A stretch of 64,000 nucleotides of DNA from Maledivibacter sp. (GTDB taxonomy: Bacteria > Bacillota > Clostridia > Peptostreptococcales > Caminicellaceae). The position numbers were made by a program, and so were the translations under genes. Under the pieces are notes generated by a model. The model saw nothing but the letters and a program-made list of their open reading frames with translations. It did not search any database and was not told the origin of the DNA. The stretch spans positions 124,001-188,000 of the forward strand of contig JAOASB010000037.1 in the NCBI GenBank assembly GCA_025210375.1. Reading direction: 5' to 3'. Positions 35,156-43,983 of the stretch are shown here, piece after piece (within the stretch, counting starts at the first letter, position 1; each line of letters opens with the position of its first letter).

Positions 35156-35968
35156 TTAATCTCTTCCAAACAAATTAGCAAGACCTGCAAGCTCTTCTAC
35201 TGGATTAGCTGTAGCTTTTTTAGTTTCTCCCCTAGAGCCCCCTGCTGCACTCATAACTCTATCTGCCATTCTGCTAAAGGGTAGTGACTGTAACCACACT
35301 TCGCCTTCCCCTCTTAAAAGACCGAAGAATATGCCTTCGCCACCAAAGATCGCACTCTTAATATCACTAGCAAATTGTATATCAAAATCAATACCTTCAG
35401 TCATTGCAACAAGGCAACCAGTATCTATTTTAAGGCTTTGCCCATATGTCAATTTCTTCTTAATAATCGTTCCTCCAGCGTGTAAAAATGCCATACCATC
35501 CCCCTCAAGTTTTTGCATGATAAAGCCTTCACCACCAAAGAAACCTGCTTGTATTTTCTTCTGCATATGAATTCCTACAGATACCCCTTTTGCAGCACAT
35601 AAAAAAGCATCTTTTTGACATATAATAGTTCCCTTCATTTCTTCTAAATCAACGGGTATTATACTCCCTGGATACGGGGCTCCAAATGCAACATGTGATT
35701 TTCCTCCAGCCACATTAGTAAATGTTGTCATAAATAGACCCTCACCAGTCACAAGTCTTTTACTAGCACCTAGAAGTTTGCCCATCAAACCTTTCCCTTT
35801 ATCCTTACCACTACCATCACCAAAAATAGTTTCCATCTTAATCTTCTCGTCCATATACATCATTGCGCCAGCTTCTGCAAGGACACTTTCACCTTCGTCA
35901 AGTTCAACCTCCACAAACTGCATATCATCGCCATAAAGTTTAAAGTCAATTTCGTGTGCTTTTGCCAT
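35156..35968 (-). CDS. AIM24/TIGR00266-family protein
   Basis: A 270-residue double-psi or beta-helix-like protein of the AIM24 family. Characteristic stretches are VEVELDEGESVLAEAGAMMYM, GEGLFMTTFTN, GSIIPVDLEEMKGTIICQKDAFL, FFGGEGFIMQKLEGDGMAFLHAGG and the C-terminal IFFGLLRGEGEVWLQSLPFSR. Bacterial function is unknown; some members are linked to membrane stress. ATG 35968 has AAGGAGG in front; longer frames upstream lack homology. It leads a unit with the DUF4870 protein, lipoproteins and SLH protein. Confidence 0.92.
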   Translation of the reverse strand: MAKAHEIDFKLYGDDMQFVEVELDEGESVLAEAGAMMYMDEKIKMETIFGDGSGKDKGKGLMGKLLGASKRLVTGEGLFMTTFTNVAGGKSHVAFGAPYPGSIIPVDLEEMKGTIICQKDAFLCAAKGVSVGIHMQKKIQAGFFGGEGFIMQKLEGDGMAFLHAGGTIIKKKLTYGQSLKIDTGCLVAMTEGIDFDIQFASDIKSAIFGGEGIFFGLLRGEGEVWLQSLPFSRMADRVMSAAGGSRGETKKATANPVEELAGLANLFGRD

Positions 35969-36076
35969 GTTAAAATCCTCCTTATATTTTGTTACTTTAA
36001 TCATATTCAAGCCGTAGGTTATTCTCAATATAGCGAAGGCCACTGACCCTAAAGCTACGGTCATTTATTTGGGCAT

Positions 36077-36122
36077 AAAAAAATGACCTGGGTCACTGGA
36101 CTTAACCGCAAGTCATTTTTTA
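36077..36122 (-). terminator. Terminator displaced from the histidine kinase gene
   Basis: AAAAAATGAC (36078-36087) and GTCATTTTTT (36112-36121) form a 10-bp stem with A/T runs on both sides. It is the first terminator after the minus-strand kinase gene but is separated from it by the repeat at 36137-36298. Confidence 0.65.
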
Positions 36123-36136
36123 TATCCATATTTACT

Positions 36137-36298
36137 TGAGGAAATTACATAAATCTTACTTACCTAAGCCTAATATGGGAATATCATCCTTGATTTAATT
36201 AATTAAGATATAAGCATATTTGATGGTATAGCTTTAAGGATTTTAAAACTACATAATAGTAGATGGTTTTTATAGAAAGTAATTATGTAATTTGCTCA
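36137..36298. repeat. MITE-like repeat copy 6, full length (162 bp)
   Basis: Ends TGAGGAAATTACATAA (36137) and TTATGTAATTTGCTCA (to 36298) are inverted repeats. The interior contains AATATGGGAATATCATCCTT, AAGATATAAGCATATTTGATGG and GGTTTTTATAGAAAGTAA, closely matching the copy at 40354-40550. Its right end supplies the TGA stop of the kinase gene. Confidence 0.8.
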
Positions 36299-37981
36299 CT
36301 TATTAATACTTATCTTACTCATAAAACCTTCATTTTTTGAAGTGCTAAATTCTATTGTTCCGTCTATTAGCTTTAATCTTTCTTCAATACCCCTAAGACC
36401 ATTTCCTTTTATCAGATTACTACAACCCTTTCCATTATCCATTACAAGTAAGTTTATATCATCTTTTTTTATATTAACTGAAATGAATATTTCTTTAGCC
36501 CCTCCATGCTTTAATGAATTGGTAACAAGCTCCGTACACACTTTTCTTATGATATCAAATGTTTTTTCATCAATACTATAAAAAGTACCTTTAAAATGCA
36601 TATTCGTTATTAAATCCATATTTTTCATATTATTAAGCATCTTTGAGATATCCTTTTTTAGAAGCTCCCCAGTATAGATATTGTTTAATGTATCATTATT
36701 TTTTATAGCATTCATCTCACTGATTCCTGTATCAATGGATGTGGAAGCATCGGAAATAGCTGATATACTTAGCTTCTTATCTCTAGTAAAATAAAGTCGA
36801 GCAACCTCAAGTAGTTTTATAGTTACCACAAGGGAATGTCCTATAATATCATGAAGCTCCCTTGCCACATAATTTCTAGCACCTATCTTTGAGGTTTCTT
36901 TTAAAGTGTTGATTGTTTTTTTAAGCTCTTCATTTGAATTGTCCAGTTCATTTTGTCTTTTAGAAAGCTCTATCTCCATACTCTTATAAGGAGATATATC
37001 TTTAAAAGTAAGTATATATTGGGTTTCAAGTAACGTTCTAACTTCGCTAATATAGATATTTAAATAGTAATTATCAATATGTATTTCTATGCTTTTTAAC
37101 TTTCTAAAATCCTTTTTCTTTAGAATTCTTTCCACCATCTTTTTTCCGTTACCAAAGAAGATTTCATTAAGCTTTTCATTGACATAATTCACTTGAAAAC
37201 TTGAATCCAAAACACAAATAGGCGTATCTAGTTTATGTACAATTTCATGCTTTAGTATTGGAGATAGACTTAAAAAGTCAGAACTAAAGGTGGCATACAC
37301 AAATACCATAACGGACCATGTGAAAACAATAGGTGTAATATCAAAAATAACTGGAATTCCAATTGCAAATACAAATCTATGTATTACTTTTGTTATGTAT
37401 AAAAAATTGAGTATAAGGGGTATTAATATGGCGGATGAGATGAAATATTTATACCATTTGTTCTTATTCTTAAATCTAAGCCTAAAGGTCTTATAGCAAT
37501 ATGAAAATCCTACAGCTATGAATACATATTCTATTAGGGTATGTACATAAAAAAGCACACCAAAACTATCACCTCCAAAATCATAGGTTGCATAGAATAG
37601 GTGATGATAGGGATTAGTCAAAATAACTATAAATTGTATAATAGGAAAAAAGTAAATAATCCATCTAGTCTTATTAGATAGTGCTTTACCCTTATAGTAT
37701 GAATACCCAAATTCTAAAAAGGCCACCTCTAGTATACAAGCACACAGGTAGTAAGCTACAATAAACCACCATCTTGAGACCACAGCAGGCGACACTGTTT
37801 TAAATATCTTAAATATCATCCAGCCTATCATACTTATTTGCATAGCTAAAAAAGACTTCAAAGCGTGATCCTTATTAGCCTTCATGTAAAATATCATAAA
37901 GAATATGATCGATAAAACTATAGCTACTATATGGACTATACAAATGGTCTGAATTTCAAGCTTAAGTATCTCCTTCATCAT
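36296..37981 (-). CDS. 7TM-sensor histidine kinase, NarX/HisKA_3 type
   Basis: Residues 1-230 contain seven hydrophobic helices of the HisK_7TM kind, followed by a PAS domain (about 240-340, PICVLDSSFQVNYVN). The HisKA_3 dimer domain has RELHDIIGHSL with the phospho-acceptor His, and the ATPase domain has N-box LVTNSLKHGG, DNGKGC and GNGLRGIEERL. It overlaps the response regulator by 4 bases (ATGA). Its stop codon TGA is the first triplet of a MITE-like repeat, so the native C-terminus may have been longer by a few residues. The signal is unknown. Confidence 0.92.
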   Translation of the reverse strand: MMKEILKLEIQTICIVHIVAIVLSIIFFMIFYMKANKDHALKSFLAMQISMIGWMIFKIFKTVSPAVVSRWWFIVAYYLCACILEVAFLEFGYSYYKGKALSNKTRWIIYFFPIIQFIVILTNPYHHLFYATYDFGGDSFGVLFYVHTLIEYVFIAVGFSYCYKTFRLRFKNKNKWYKYFISSAILIPLILNFLYITKVIHRFVFAIGIPVIFDITPIVFTWSVMVFVYATFSSDFLSLSPILKHEIVHKLDTPICVLDSSFQVNYVNEKLNEIFFGNGKKMVERILKKKDFRKLKSIEIHIDNYYLNIYISEVRTLLETQYILTFKDISPYKSMEIELSKRQNELDNSNEELKKTINTLKETSKIGARNYVARELHDIIGHSLVVTIKLLEVARLYFTRDKKLSISAISDASTSIDTGISEMNAIKNNDTLNNIYTGELLKKDISKMLNNMKNMDLITNMHFKGTFYSIDEKTFDIIRKVCTELVTNSLKHGGAKEIFISVNIKKDDINLLVMDNGKGCSNLIKGNGLRGIEERLKLIDGTIEFSTSKNEGFMSKISINK

Positions 37982-38613
37982 TCAATACCATTTTCTACAG
38001 CATAAACAGCAAGCCGCAGTCTATCAGAAATTCCAAGCTTTTCATATATCCTACTCACTTTATTCTTAACCGTTCCTTCCGTATAGTTAAAAATCCTTGC
38101 TATATCTTTATTACTTTTACCCGCTACAATAAGCTTAACTATTTCAATTTCTTCTAGGGATAGTATATCTGTATAGCTTTTTTTGTTATCTGACATTTTC
38201 TTAAACTTATCCACCATAATTTTTTTAACACTTTTATGTATAACTGTAAGCCCATAATTTACACACTTTATAGTGGTTATAAGCTCATCACAGTCAATAT
38301 CCTTAGTGATATATCCATCTGCCTGAGCTAAAAATGAATCTACTATATTATTTGTGTTTTCAAAGGTTGTGAGTATGATAACTTTTACATCTTCAAACTT
38401 TTCTTTTATAATTCTAAGAGCTGAAATACCATCCATTTCTGGCATCTCTATATCCATAAGAACGATATCTGGACTGTAAATCTTACAAGATTCTATTGCT
38501 TCCCTTCCTGTTCCAACCATATCCATTACTGTTATTTTTTCATCTGTGCTTATTATCTGCCCTAAAGATTTTCTTAAAAGAACTTGGTCGTCTGCAATTA
38601 TTATTCTAATCAT
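37978..38613 (-). CDS. NarL/LuxR-type response regulator
   Basis: The receiver domain (about 1-118) has the acidic pair in IADDQ, the phospho-acceptor Asp in IVLMDIEMPEMDG and Lys in YITKDI. The LuxR-type HTH is LSLEEIEIVKLIVAGKSNKDIA, then NYTEGTVKNKVSRI. ATG 38613 overlaps the stop of the sensor-like gene by 8 bases, with GGAGG inside that gene. The cognate kinase is almost certainly the 36296-37981 product. Confidence 0.94.
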   Translation of the reverse strand: MIRIIIADDQVLLRKSLGQIISTDEKITVMDMVGTGREAIESCKIYSPDIVLMDIEMPEMDGISALRIIKEKFEDVKVIILTTFENTNNIVDSFLAQADGYITKDIDCDELITTIKCVNYGLTVIHKSVKKIMVDKFKKMSDNKKSYTDILSLEEIEIVKLIVAGKSNKDIARIFNYTEGTVKNKVSRIYEKLGISDRLRLAVYAVENGIE

Positions 38614-39931
38614 TTTCGCCTCCATAATAATTCATATACGCCGTAACTGCTTTTCTTACATCCTGCAAGTCATGTTTTGCATTAGTAATTATTTTAGATA
38701 TTTTTTGTATGAAATCCCCATCTAAACTTATCTTTACATCATCAATATCACACTTTAATTCCAGCATTGATTTCTGTTGATTATTTGCTATTTCATCCAG
38801 TAGATTATTTATCTCTTTTTCTTTCTCTATATCATAGACTATCTCCTTATAATGGGACAGCTTAGCATTTGCCTTTACGGTTTCACTTTGTTTCATATTA
38901 AGTTCATCTAGCATATTGATAAGCTCTGTTATATCTGTAAAGGTTATAATATAGCCTGCTAATTTATTATTCTTTATTATTGATTTTTTACTGTATCCCA
39001 TATATATAATTTCATCGCCTAGATACTTAACAAACTGGTTTTTGTAAGAATCTCTAATCACTACCTCTTTGTTAAAAATTAATCTAATATCCTCTATATC
39101 AACACTATTTATATTTCTGAAAATACCCACTTTTTCTACTCTGTTATTTTTATAAATGATTTTTCCATTTTCCTCAGTAATAAAAACATAGTCCATCATT
39201 AAATTTCTAACGTCATTAAAGATGGAAGCACTTACTCTATATGGAGTAAACAATCCTGAAACAGTACTAAGACAAATAGCCATAAATATATAATTAATAA
39301 GTTCTACTGTCTTTATGTTTAGAATATTTAAAGTAATAGATGATATATAAATAATAATAGGAAAAATCCAAAACAAACAAATACTTAGTAAAAATACTTT
39401 TTTGCTAAACTTAATTTCATTATTTTTATTATGTATAACAGAAACCACAATATATATCAAAAAGAAAAAACTGATTACAATAGATAAAAAGAATATATCA
39501 CCATATTCCACATAACTAAAACCATAGCTCTTAATTATTAATTCCTTCTTTAAAAAACTTGTTATCAAAACTAATCCTATTATAATATAAAGAGTATGTT
39601 TTAATATCCTTATCCGTTTACTCCTATGGGATACATCTATAACATAATCTAAGTTAAAGCTTATAAATAAAAAATTTACAATTATAAATAATAGACTAAT
39701 AATATATCTGATAACAAAGGCTTTTTGTTGGATTACAATGACTTGCTCTGAAAAACTAAGTACTGCAATTATACATAAAGTAACATTAGGTATAAGTATT
39801 TGCTTGCTTATTTTGTTGCCTGAGCCTTTATATAGGCACAGCATAATACTAACAGTCATAAAAACAATAAGTATCGTTAAGTATGTAACACTAAAAAACT
39901 GCTCTGGAGTATAATATCTACCATCGCCCAT
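38606..39931 (-). CDS. 7TM-PAS sensor-like protein lacking a kinase domain
   Basis: Residues 1-220 hold seven hydrophobic helices, followed by a PAS-like domain (about 235-345, DYVFITEENGKIIYKNN) and a helical region. That region resembles a HisKA_3 dimer domain but reads EINNLLDEIANN where a kinase has ELHD, so the His is replaced by Leu by hand alignment. No ATPase domain follows; the protein ends about 60 residues later. ATG 39931 has GGAGG upstream. It is the first gene of an operon with a NarL-type regulator and a similar 7TM kinase, so it may be a regulatory partner of that kinase. Confidence 0.8.
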   Translation of the reverse strand: MGDGRYYTPEQFFSVTYLTILIVFMTVSIMLCLYKGSGNKISKQILIPNVTLCIIAVLSFSEQVIVIQQKAFVIRYIISLLFIIVNFLFISFNLDYVIDVSHRSKRIRILKHTLYIIIGLVLITSFLKKELIIKSYGFSYVEYGDIFFLSIVISFFFLIYIVVSVIHNKNNEIKFSKKVFLLSICLFWIFPIIIYISSITLNILNIKTVELINYIFMAICLSTVSGLFTPYRVSASIFNDVRNLMMDYVFITEENGKIIYKNNRVEKVGIFRNINSVDIEDIRLIFNKEVVIRDSYKNQFVKYLGDEIIYMGYSKKSIIKNNKLAGYIITFTDITELINMLDELNMKQSETVKANAKLSHYKEIVYDIEKEKEINNLLDEIANNQQKSMLELKCDIDDVKISLDGDFIQKISKIITNAKHDLQDVRKAVTAYMNYYGGEND

Positions 39932-40147
39932 AAAGTTCCTCCATAGAAATACATTACTTTTATCATACAATCCATTAATTCTACTAGCTTAAAACCACTA
40001 TATAAAAAGCTCTATTTTAATTATATTTAATTATATTCAATTATTCTATCTATTTTCCTTCCAGTTTTCGCACTTTTTTTATTAGCTTTCCAGTTCCTAA
40101 ATCATCAAAGCTTTTTTAATCCTTGGGCTATACCCAATCTTTAGTAG

Positions 40148-40270
40148 CTGTCTAATTATCCACAGGTCCAAAAATTTTCTCTTTCCCATTAAAATCGTTA
40201 TATATCTAGTAAGTATAATGGTTATATAGGTTATCATACAGTGATAAGGACGCCCACTAATAGGATTATA
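40148..40270 (+). repeat. 124-bp dispersed direct repeat, copy B
   Basis: Matches 30027-30150 over its length, including AAGGACGCCCACTAATAGG. The remainder of 39932-40586 consists of this repeat, the MITE-like copy at 40354 and AT-rich sequence; I see no gene there. Confidence 0.65.
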
Positions 40271-40353
40271 ACATTTTAAATGCCTCGCTTATTTCATTTG
40301 AATATTCAAATAATTTCGACGTTTTATAGACGTCTATTTAGTATTATATTACA

Positions 40354-40550
40354 TGAGAAAATTGCATATCGCTTACTTGGCTATGCCTAATTCCTTAATT
40401 TACTTACTTAAGATATAAGCATATTTCATGGTATAGCTTTGAGGATTTTAAAACTATATGCAGTATAGGGATTTTAGTATAGACTTTAAGTTATACTATG
40501 AAAACCCTATATATATGGTTTTTATAGAAGATAATTATGCAATTTGCTCA
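40354..40550. repeat. MITE-like repeat copy 7 (197 bp) with the empty TTAA site
   Basis: Ends TGAGAAAATTGCATA and TTATGCAATTTGCTCA are inverted repeats. The middle carries an extra palindrome, TATAGGGATTTTAGTATA pairing with TATACTATGAAAACCCTATA (40465-40510). That palindrome contains a single TTAA (40486-40489) where copies 1 and 2 carry the 52-bp core. Confidence 0.8.
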
Positions 40551-40586
40551 CATAAATATAATTAATTAGAAAAAGGGGGATTTTTT

Positions 40587-41891
40587 ATGGATCAAAGTGG
40601 TCAAAAATCAATGCTTGTTACTTACAAATTTATCTTCTTCAGTTTGTTTGGTATCTTTATGTTTTTTATCCCAATTAATTTAATGGGAAAATCAACTATC
40701 CCTATTGATCATCTTGTTACTTTCATAACAGGTTCACTGGGCAGTATAGTGAAATATTATGCACTCATAGTAATTATAGCCGGGGGATTGTATCCTTTCA
40801 TTAAAAAAACCTGGAATAAGTCAACAACAGACATAGTATTTTCCATATTGAAATTAGTTGGTATAGTCGTTGCATTTATGGCAGTATTTCAGATAGGCCC
40901 CAAGTTTTTATTTGAACCTGGTATGCTTCCTTTCCTACTAAATAAACTTGTTGTTTCTGTTGGAGTTATCGTTCCCATAGGTTCAATATTCCTATCTTTT
41001 TTAGTTGGCTACGGATTAATGGAATTTGTAGGTATAATAATGCAGCCTGTCATGAAGCCTATATGGAAAACCCCTGGGCGTTCTGCTATTGACGCTGTTG
41101 CATCCTTTGTTGGCAGCTATTCCATAGGACTTCTAATAACAAACAGAGTATATAATGAAGGGAAATATACTGTAAAGGAAGCATGTATTATTGCAACGGG
41201 ATTCTCAACAGTATCTGCAACCTTTATGATAGTAGTTGCAAGAACCCTTGATTTAATGCCTATTTGGAATACATATTTCTGGTGTACACTGATTATCACT
41301 TTTTTAGTAACAGCAATAACTGTCCGGATATATCCATTAAGTAAGAAAAGTGATGAATATATAACAAATGATCCTAAGCCTTATGTTAGACCTGAAGGTT
41401 CACTACTTAAGGCTGCATTTAATGAAGGTATCAAAATGGCATCACAGTCTAAACCCCTTGTTCAAAACATCGTTTCTAACTTTAAAGACGGCATTAAAAT
41501 GGCAATGGGAATTTTACCTACGATCCTATCAGTAGGTTTGATTGGACTTCTTCTAGCTGAATATACAGTTCTATTTGATATACTAGGGTATATTTTCTAC
41601 CCATTCACATTATTACTCAGAATACCAGAGCCCTTCCTAGCGGCAAAGGCATCGGCACTAGAGATAGCAGAGATGTTTTTACCTGCACTATTGGTGGTTG
41701 ATACACCTATAGTCACAAAATTTGTTACGGGAGTTATCTCCGTTTCTTCCATACTATTCTTTTCTGCATCTATACCATGCATTGTTTCAACTGATATTCC
41801 TATTTCTATAAAGGACATTATCATAATTTGGATAGAACGAACTATATTATCATTAGTGCTTGCAGCTTTGATTGGTCATATGATTTTCTAA
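40587..41891 (+). CDS. YjiH-family membrane protein (nucleoside-recognition/Gate domains)
   Basis: A 434-residue protein with about ten hydrophobic helices. It carries two Gate-like regions: GYGLMEFVGIIMQPVMKPIWKTPGR with AIDAVASFVGSYSIGLLI, and a later one in IPEPFLAAKASALEIAEMFLPALLV. YjiH proteins are presumed transporters of unknown substrate. AAAGGGGG precedes ATG 40587. Its promoter region contains the end of a MITE-like repeat only 36 bases from the start codon. Confidence 0.88.
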   Translation: MDQSGQKSMLVTYKFIFFSLFGIFMFFIPINLMGKSTIPIDHLVTFITGSLGSIVKYYALIVIIAGGLYPFIKKTWNKSTTDIVFSILKLVGIVVAFMAVFQIGPKFLFEPGMLPFLLNKLVVSVGVIVPIGSIFLSFLVGYGLMEFVGIIMQPVMKPIWKTPGRSAIDAVASFVGSYSIGLLITNRVYNEGKYTVKEACIIATGFSTVSATFMIVVARTLDLMPIWNTYFWCTLIITFLVTAITVRIYPLSKKSDEYITNDPKPYVRPEGSLLKAAFNEGIKMASQSKPLVQNIVSNFKDGIKMAMGILPTILSVGLIGLLLAEYTVLFDILGYIFYPFTLLLRIPEPFLAAKASALEIAEMFLPALLVVDTPIVTKFVTGVISVSSILFFSASIPCIVSTDIPISIKDIIIIWIERTILSLVLAALIGHMIF

Positions 41892-41927
41892 CCCCGTAGT
41901 ATAAGCTATTGTCCATGTAATGTTTTG

Positions 41928-41971
41928 GAGACAGTGTTGCTAACTTAAAAAAAGTCTAGCCGAACTGTCTC
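41928..41971 (+). terminator. Terminator-like hairpin after the YjiH gene
   Basis: GAGACAGT (41928-41935) pairs with ACTGTCTC (41964-41971) with further partial pairing inside. The downstream T content is modest. Confidence 0.5.
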
Positions 41972-41988
41972 TAAATATATTTCTTATA

Positions 41989-42165
41989 TTAACAAATTGT
42001 GAAACTATCAAATTTTAGAATTATTATTGTCGCAATTCCTAAAGTTGCATTAAAAATACTATGAAGTATCACACTATTCTCAATATCTTTTTTATACATA
42101 ATATACCCTACAATTAAGTAAAGTACAATCAAGCAAATAAGTTCACCAGAATCTTTTTTTGTTTA
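41989..42165 (-). pseudogene. Remnant of a CPBP (CAAX-type) intramembrane protease, C-terminal part
   Basis: A frame without a start encodes two hydrophobic helices and the typical last CPBP motif: CLIVLYLIVGYIMYKK, then SVILHSIFNATLGIA, ending in a stop. Only about 55 codons remain. The sequence breaks at the 30-bp direct repeat that also lies beyond the DUF4132 operon, so that operon may have inserted here. Confidence 0.55.
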
Positions 42166-42183
42166 ATTCAATCTTGATTCTAT
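42154..42183 (+). repeat. 30-bp direct repeat, left copy
   Basis: Differs in one base from 51771-51800 (TTTTTTTGTTTAATTCA, then A or C, then TCTTGATTCTAT). The pair encloses the DUF4132-MoxR-VWA operon. This copy includes the stop codon of the last operon gene. Confidence 0.7.
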
Positions 42184-42449
42184 TTCACAGCTTTGAGAAT
42201 ATTATTTTGCATCTCCCTTAAAACAAATCCTATATGAACATAGGTCTTTATGTCCCTCGTTTCCATAAGCCTTTCAACCATGTCTGATATCTGCACAAAT
42301 CCGACGCGGCTCAAGTCATCTATGTTCTTTTCGAGTTTACCCTGAAAAGTCTTGTCCATCCTTCCCATGTTGTTTACCCCAAAGCTTGCTATCTCGTCCA
42401 TATATTTCTTTGTTCTTTTGATTATATCAGTTGCCTTGTCTAAAGCCAT
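42180..42449 (-). CDS. 89-residue helical protein, last gene of the DUF4132/MoxR/VWA operon
   Basis: I do not recognise it. It appears almost wholly helical (MALDKATDIIKRTKKYMDEI; DDLSRVGFVQISDMVERLM; then KTYVHIGFVLREMQNNIL), with no cysteine, signal peptide or membrane segment. AGGGAG precedes the ATG, and the start overlaps the end region of the SWIM gene (stop at 42451), so it is translated as part of the operon. To my knowledge the E. coli counterpart locus has no equivalent at this place. It is probably a small structural or adaptor subunit. Confidence 0.75.
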   Translation of the reverse strand: MALDKATDIIKRTKKYMDEIASFGVNNMGRMDKTFQGKLEKNIDDLSRVGFVQISDMVERLMETRDIKTYVHIGFVLREMQNNILKAVK

Positions 42450-42450
42450 A

Positions 42451-43983
42451 TTAATTCTCCCTTAAAATAGTTTTTTTACCACCGGTCCATACTGCAATCA
42501 TCTTTGCCTCTATATGGAAGTCTTTCCTGTTAAGCTTCACAAGCATATGATCCACCTTCTTCAGCGACTTAAGATATTCAATCATCTTATCGTCCTTTTT
42601 TCCTTCGTACTTGAAGTATGCAAAGACACCCCCGACACTTATCTCGAAACGCTGGATCTCTTCCCTAAGTCCGAAGTCGTAAAACCCGTCGATCTCGTTG
42701 GAAAGTATGAAGCATCGCTGGTTCTCATCTATGAATCGGTCTATTGCCTGGGACATAGAAACTTCGTAGTTCCTAAGGTCAAGCTCCTCTTCCTCCGCAA
42801 ACGAAATCTTCTGGTTCGAAGAGTTTGATATCCTGTTTTCCTCCTTCATCACGACGTTTTTGAGGGTGAAGCTCTTGTCGCCCAGGGAAAGGGCACTTTG
42901 GGTATTTTGGACGAACAATGCCATGGATGGTATATGGCTTACCTTCTGATTGGTATTTCTTCTGAGATTCGTTATTTCGTATATCTCTCCGTCTTCCCTG
43001 TCCAAAACCAACATGTTTATTAGCTTTGACCCGTCCTTTAGGTTGACGACCTCGTAACTAAGTCCGTATCCCGAAAGCTCGCTGGTTTCGTATTTGTATT
43101 CTGTCCTCTTGAACAGCTTATATTTTTCCAAGTCTTCAGCCTCGCTCAGAAGAATATATACATTAAGAAGAATGTCCATTATCTGGTTGTTTATGTCCTC
43201 AAGCTTACTATCTATATCATCGTCAAGGTATCTCTTTATAGTACGCTTCAAGTTTTGCGCCTTTTTGAACAGGAAATTGTACTTTTCAAGCTTCAGCTTT
43301 ATACTCAAGAACTCTATCCTGTCTATCTCCCTCTTCTTTATGGAGTACAGCCCTATCCCTATCAGATTTTCCAAGTATTCCATAACCTCTTTCAAGACCT
43401 TCCTATCGGGTATCTTAAACTCCACCTTTAGATTGTCAACGCCCTTAAGATTTTGGATATATTTTATGGCATATATGACGTCCTTTTCGTCATTTCGCTT
43501 GAAGGCTTCTTCAATGTTGAAGGGGTATGTGAAGTTGACATGCTTTTTCTTTCCAAGGTCAATCTTAAGAAGCGATCCCATCCCATGGCTTATCTTCATG
43601 CAATCGAAATTTATTACCACATCGTTTATAGTCTTCTGTGTGGTATATCTCCTTATTTCCTTCGATGTAACTTCATTTATCGGGGCAAAGTCTTCGATAG
43701 TAAGGGGTGCATCCTCTTCCCCTTTGCCTTCTTCCCTGTGATCCATCATGTAAATGTATGCCATTATCACGTGCTTACAATAGTCTTTGGCGGGACAGGT
43801 GCAGTTGAAGTCTTCTAGCTTTCCGTTGAATACTACGGTCTCGTCGCCTATCTTGAACTCCCACTCTTTTATCATAGAAATCGCTTCCCTGTCCATTGCC
43901 TTCGATGCACGCTTGTACATCCCCTTATTCGTAAGGTTTACTATATATTCCTCGTCTATCAGCTTTATCTGCTCTATTATCAT
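42451..43983 (-). CDS. SWIM zinc-finger protein (YehQ-like)
   Basis: The SWIM motif Cys-x-Cys ... Cys-x-His appears as FNCTCPAKDYCKHVIMAYIYM near residue 60, preceded by the beta-hairpin EFKIGDETVVFNGKLED typical of SWIM domains. The remaining 430 residues are mixed helix and strand without a family I know. SWIM domains bind DNA or protein. It overlaps the VWA gene by 4 bases. The position matches E. coli yehQ, last in the yehL-yehM-yehP-yehQ series. Confidence 0.85.
   Translation of the reverse strand: MIIEQIKLIDEEYIVNLTNKGMYKRASKAMDREAISMIKEWEFKIGDETVVFNGKLEDFNCTCPAKDYCKHVIMAYIYMMDHREEGKGEEDAPLTIEDFAPINEVTSKEIRRYTTQKTINDVVINFDCMKISHGMGSLLKIDLGKKKHVNFTYPFNIEEAFKRNDEKDVIYAIKYIQNLKGVDNLKVEFKIPDRKVLKEVMEYLENLIGIGLYSIKKREIDRIEFLSIKLKLEKYNFLFKKAQNLKRTIKRYLDDDIDSKLEDINNQIMDILLNVYILLSEAEDLEKYKLFKRTEYKYETSELSGYGLSYEVVNLKDGSKLINMLVLDREDGEIYEITNLRRNTNQKVSHIPSMALFVQNTQSALSLGDKSFTLKNVVMKEENRISNSSNQKISFAEEEELDLRNYEVSMSQAIDRFIDENQRCFILSNEIDGFYDFGLREEIQRFEISVGGVFAYFKYEGKKDDKMIEYLKSLKKVDHMLVKLNRKDFHIEAKMIAVWTGGKKTILREN

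Noticed and set aside
43094..43818. Long plus-strand open frames opposite the SWIM gene
   Set aside because: They are complements of the well-supported SWIM-protein gene, lack ribosome sites and show no motif.
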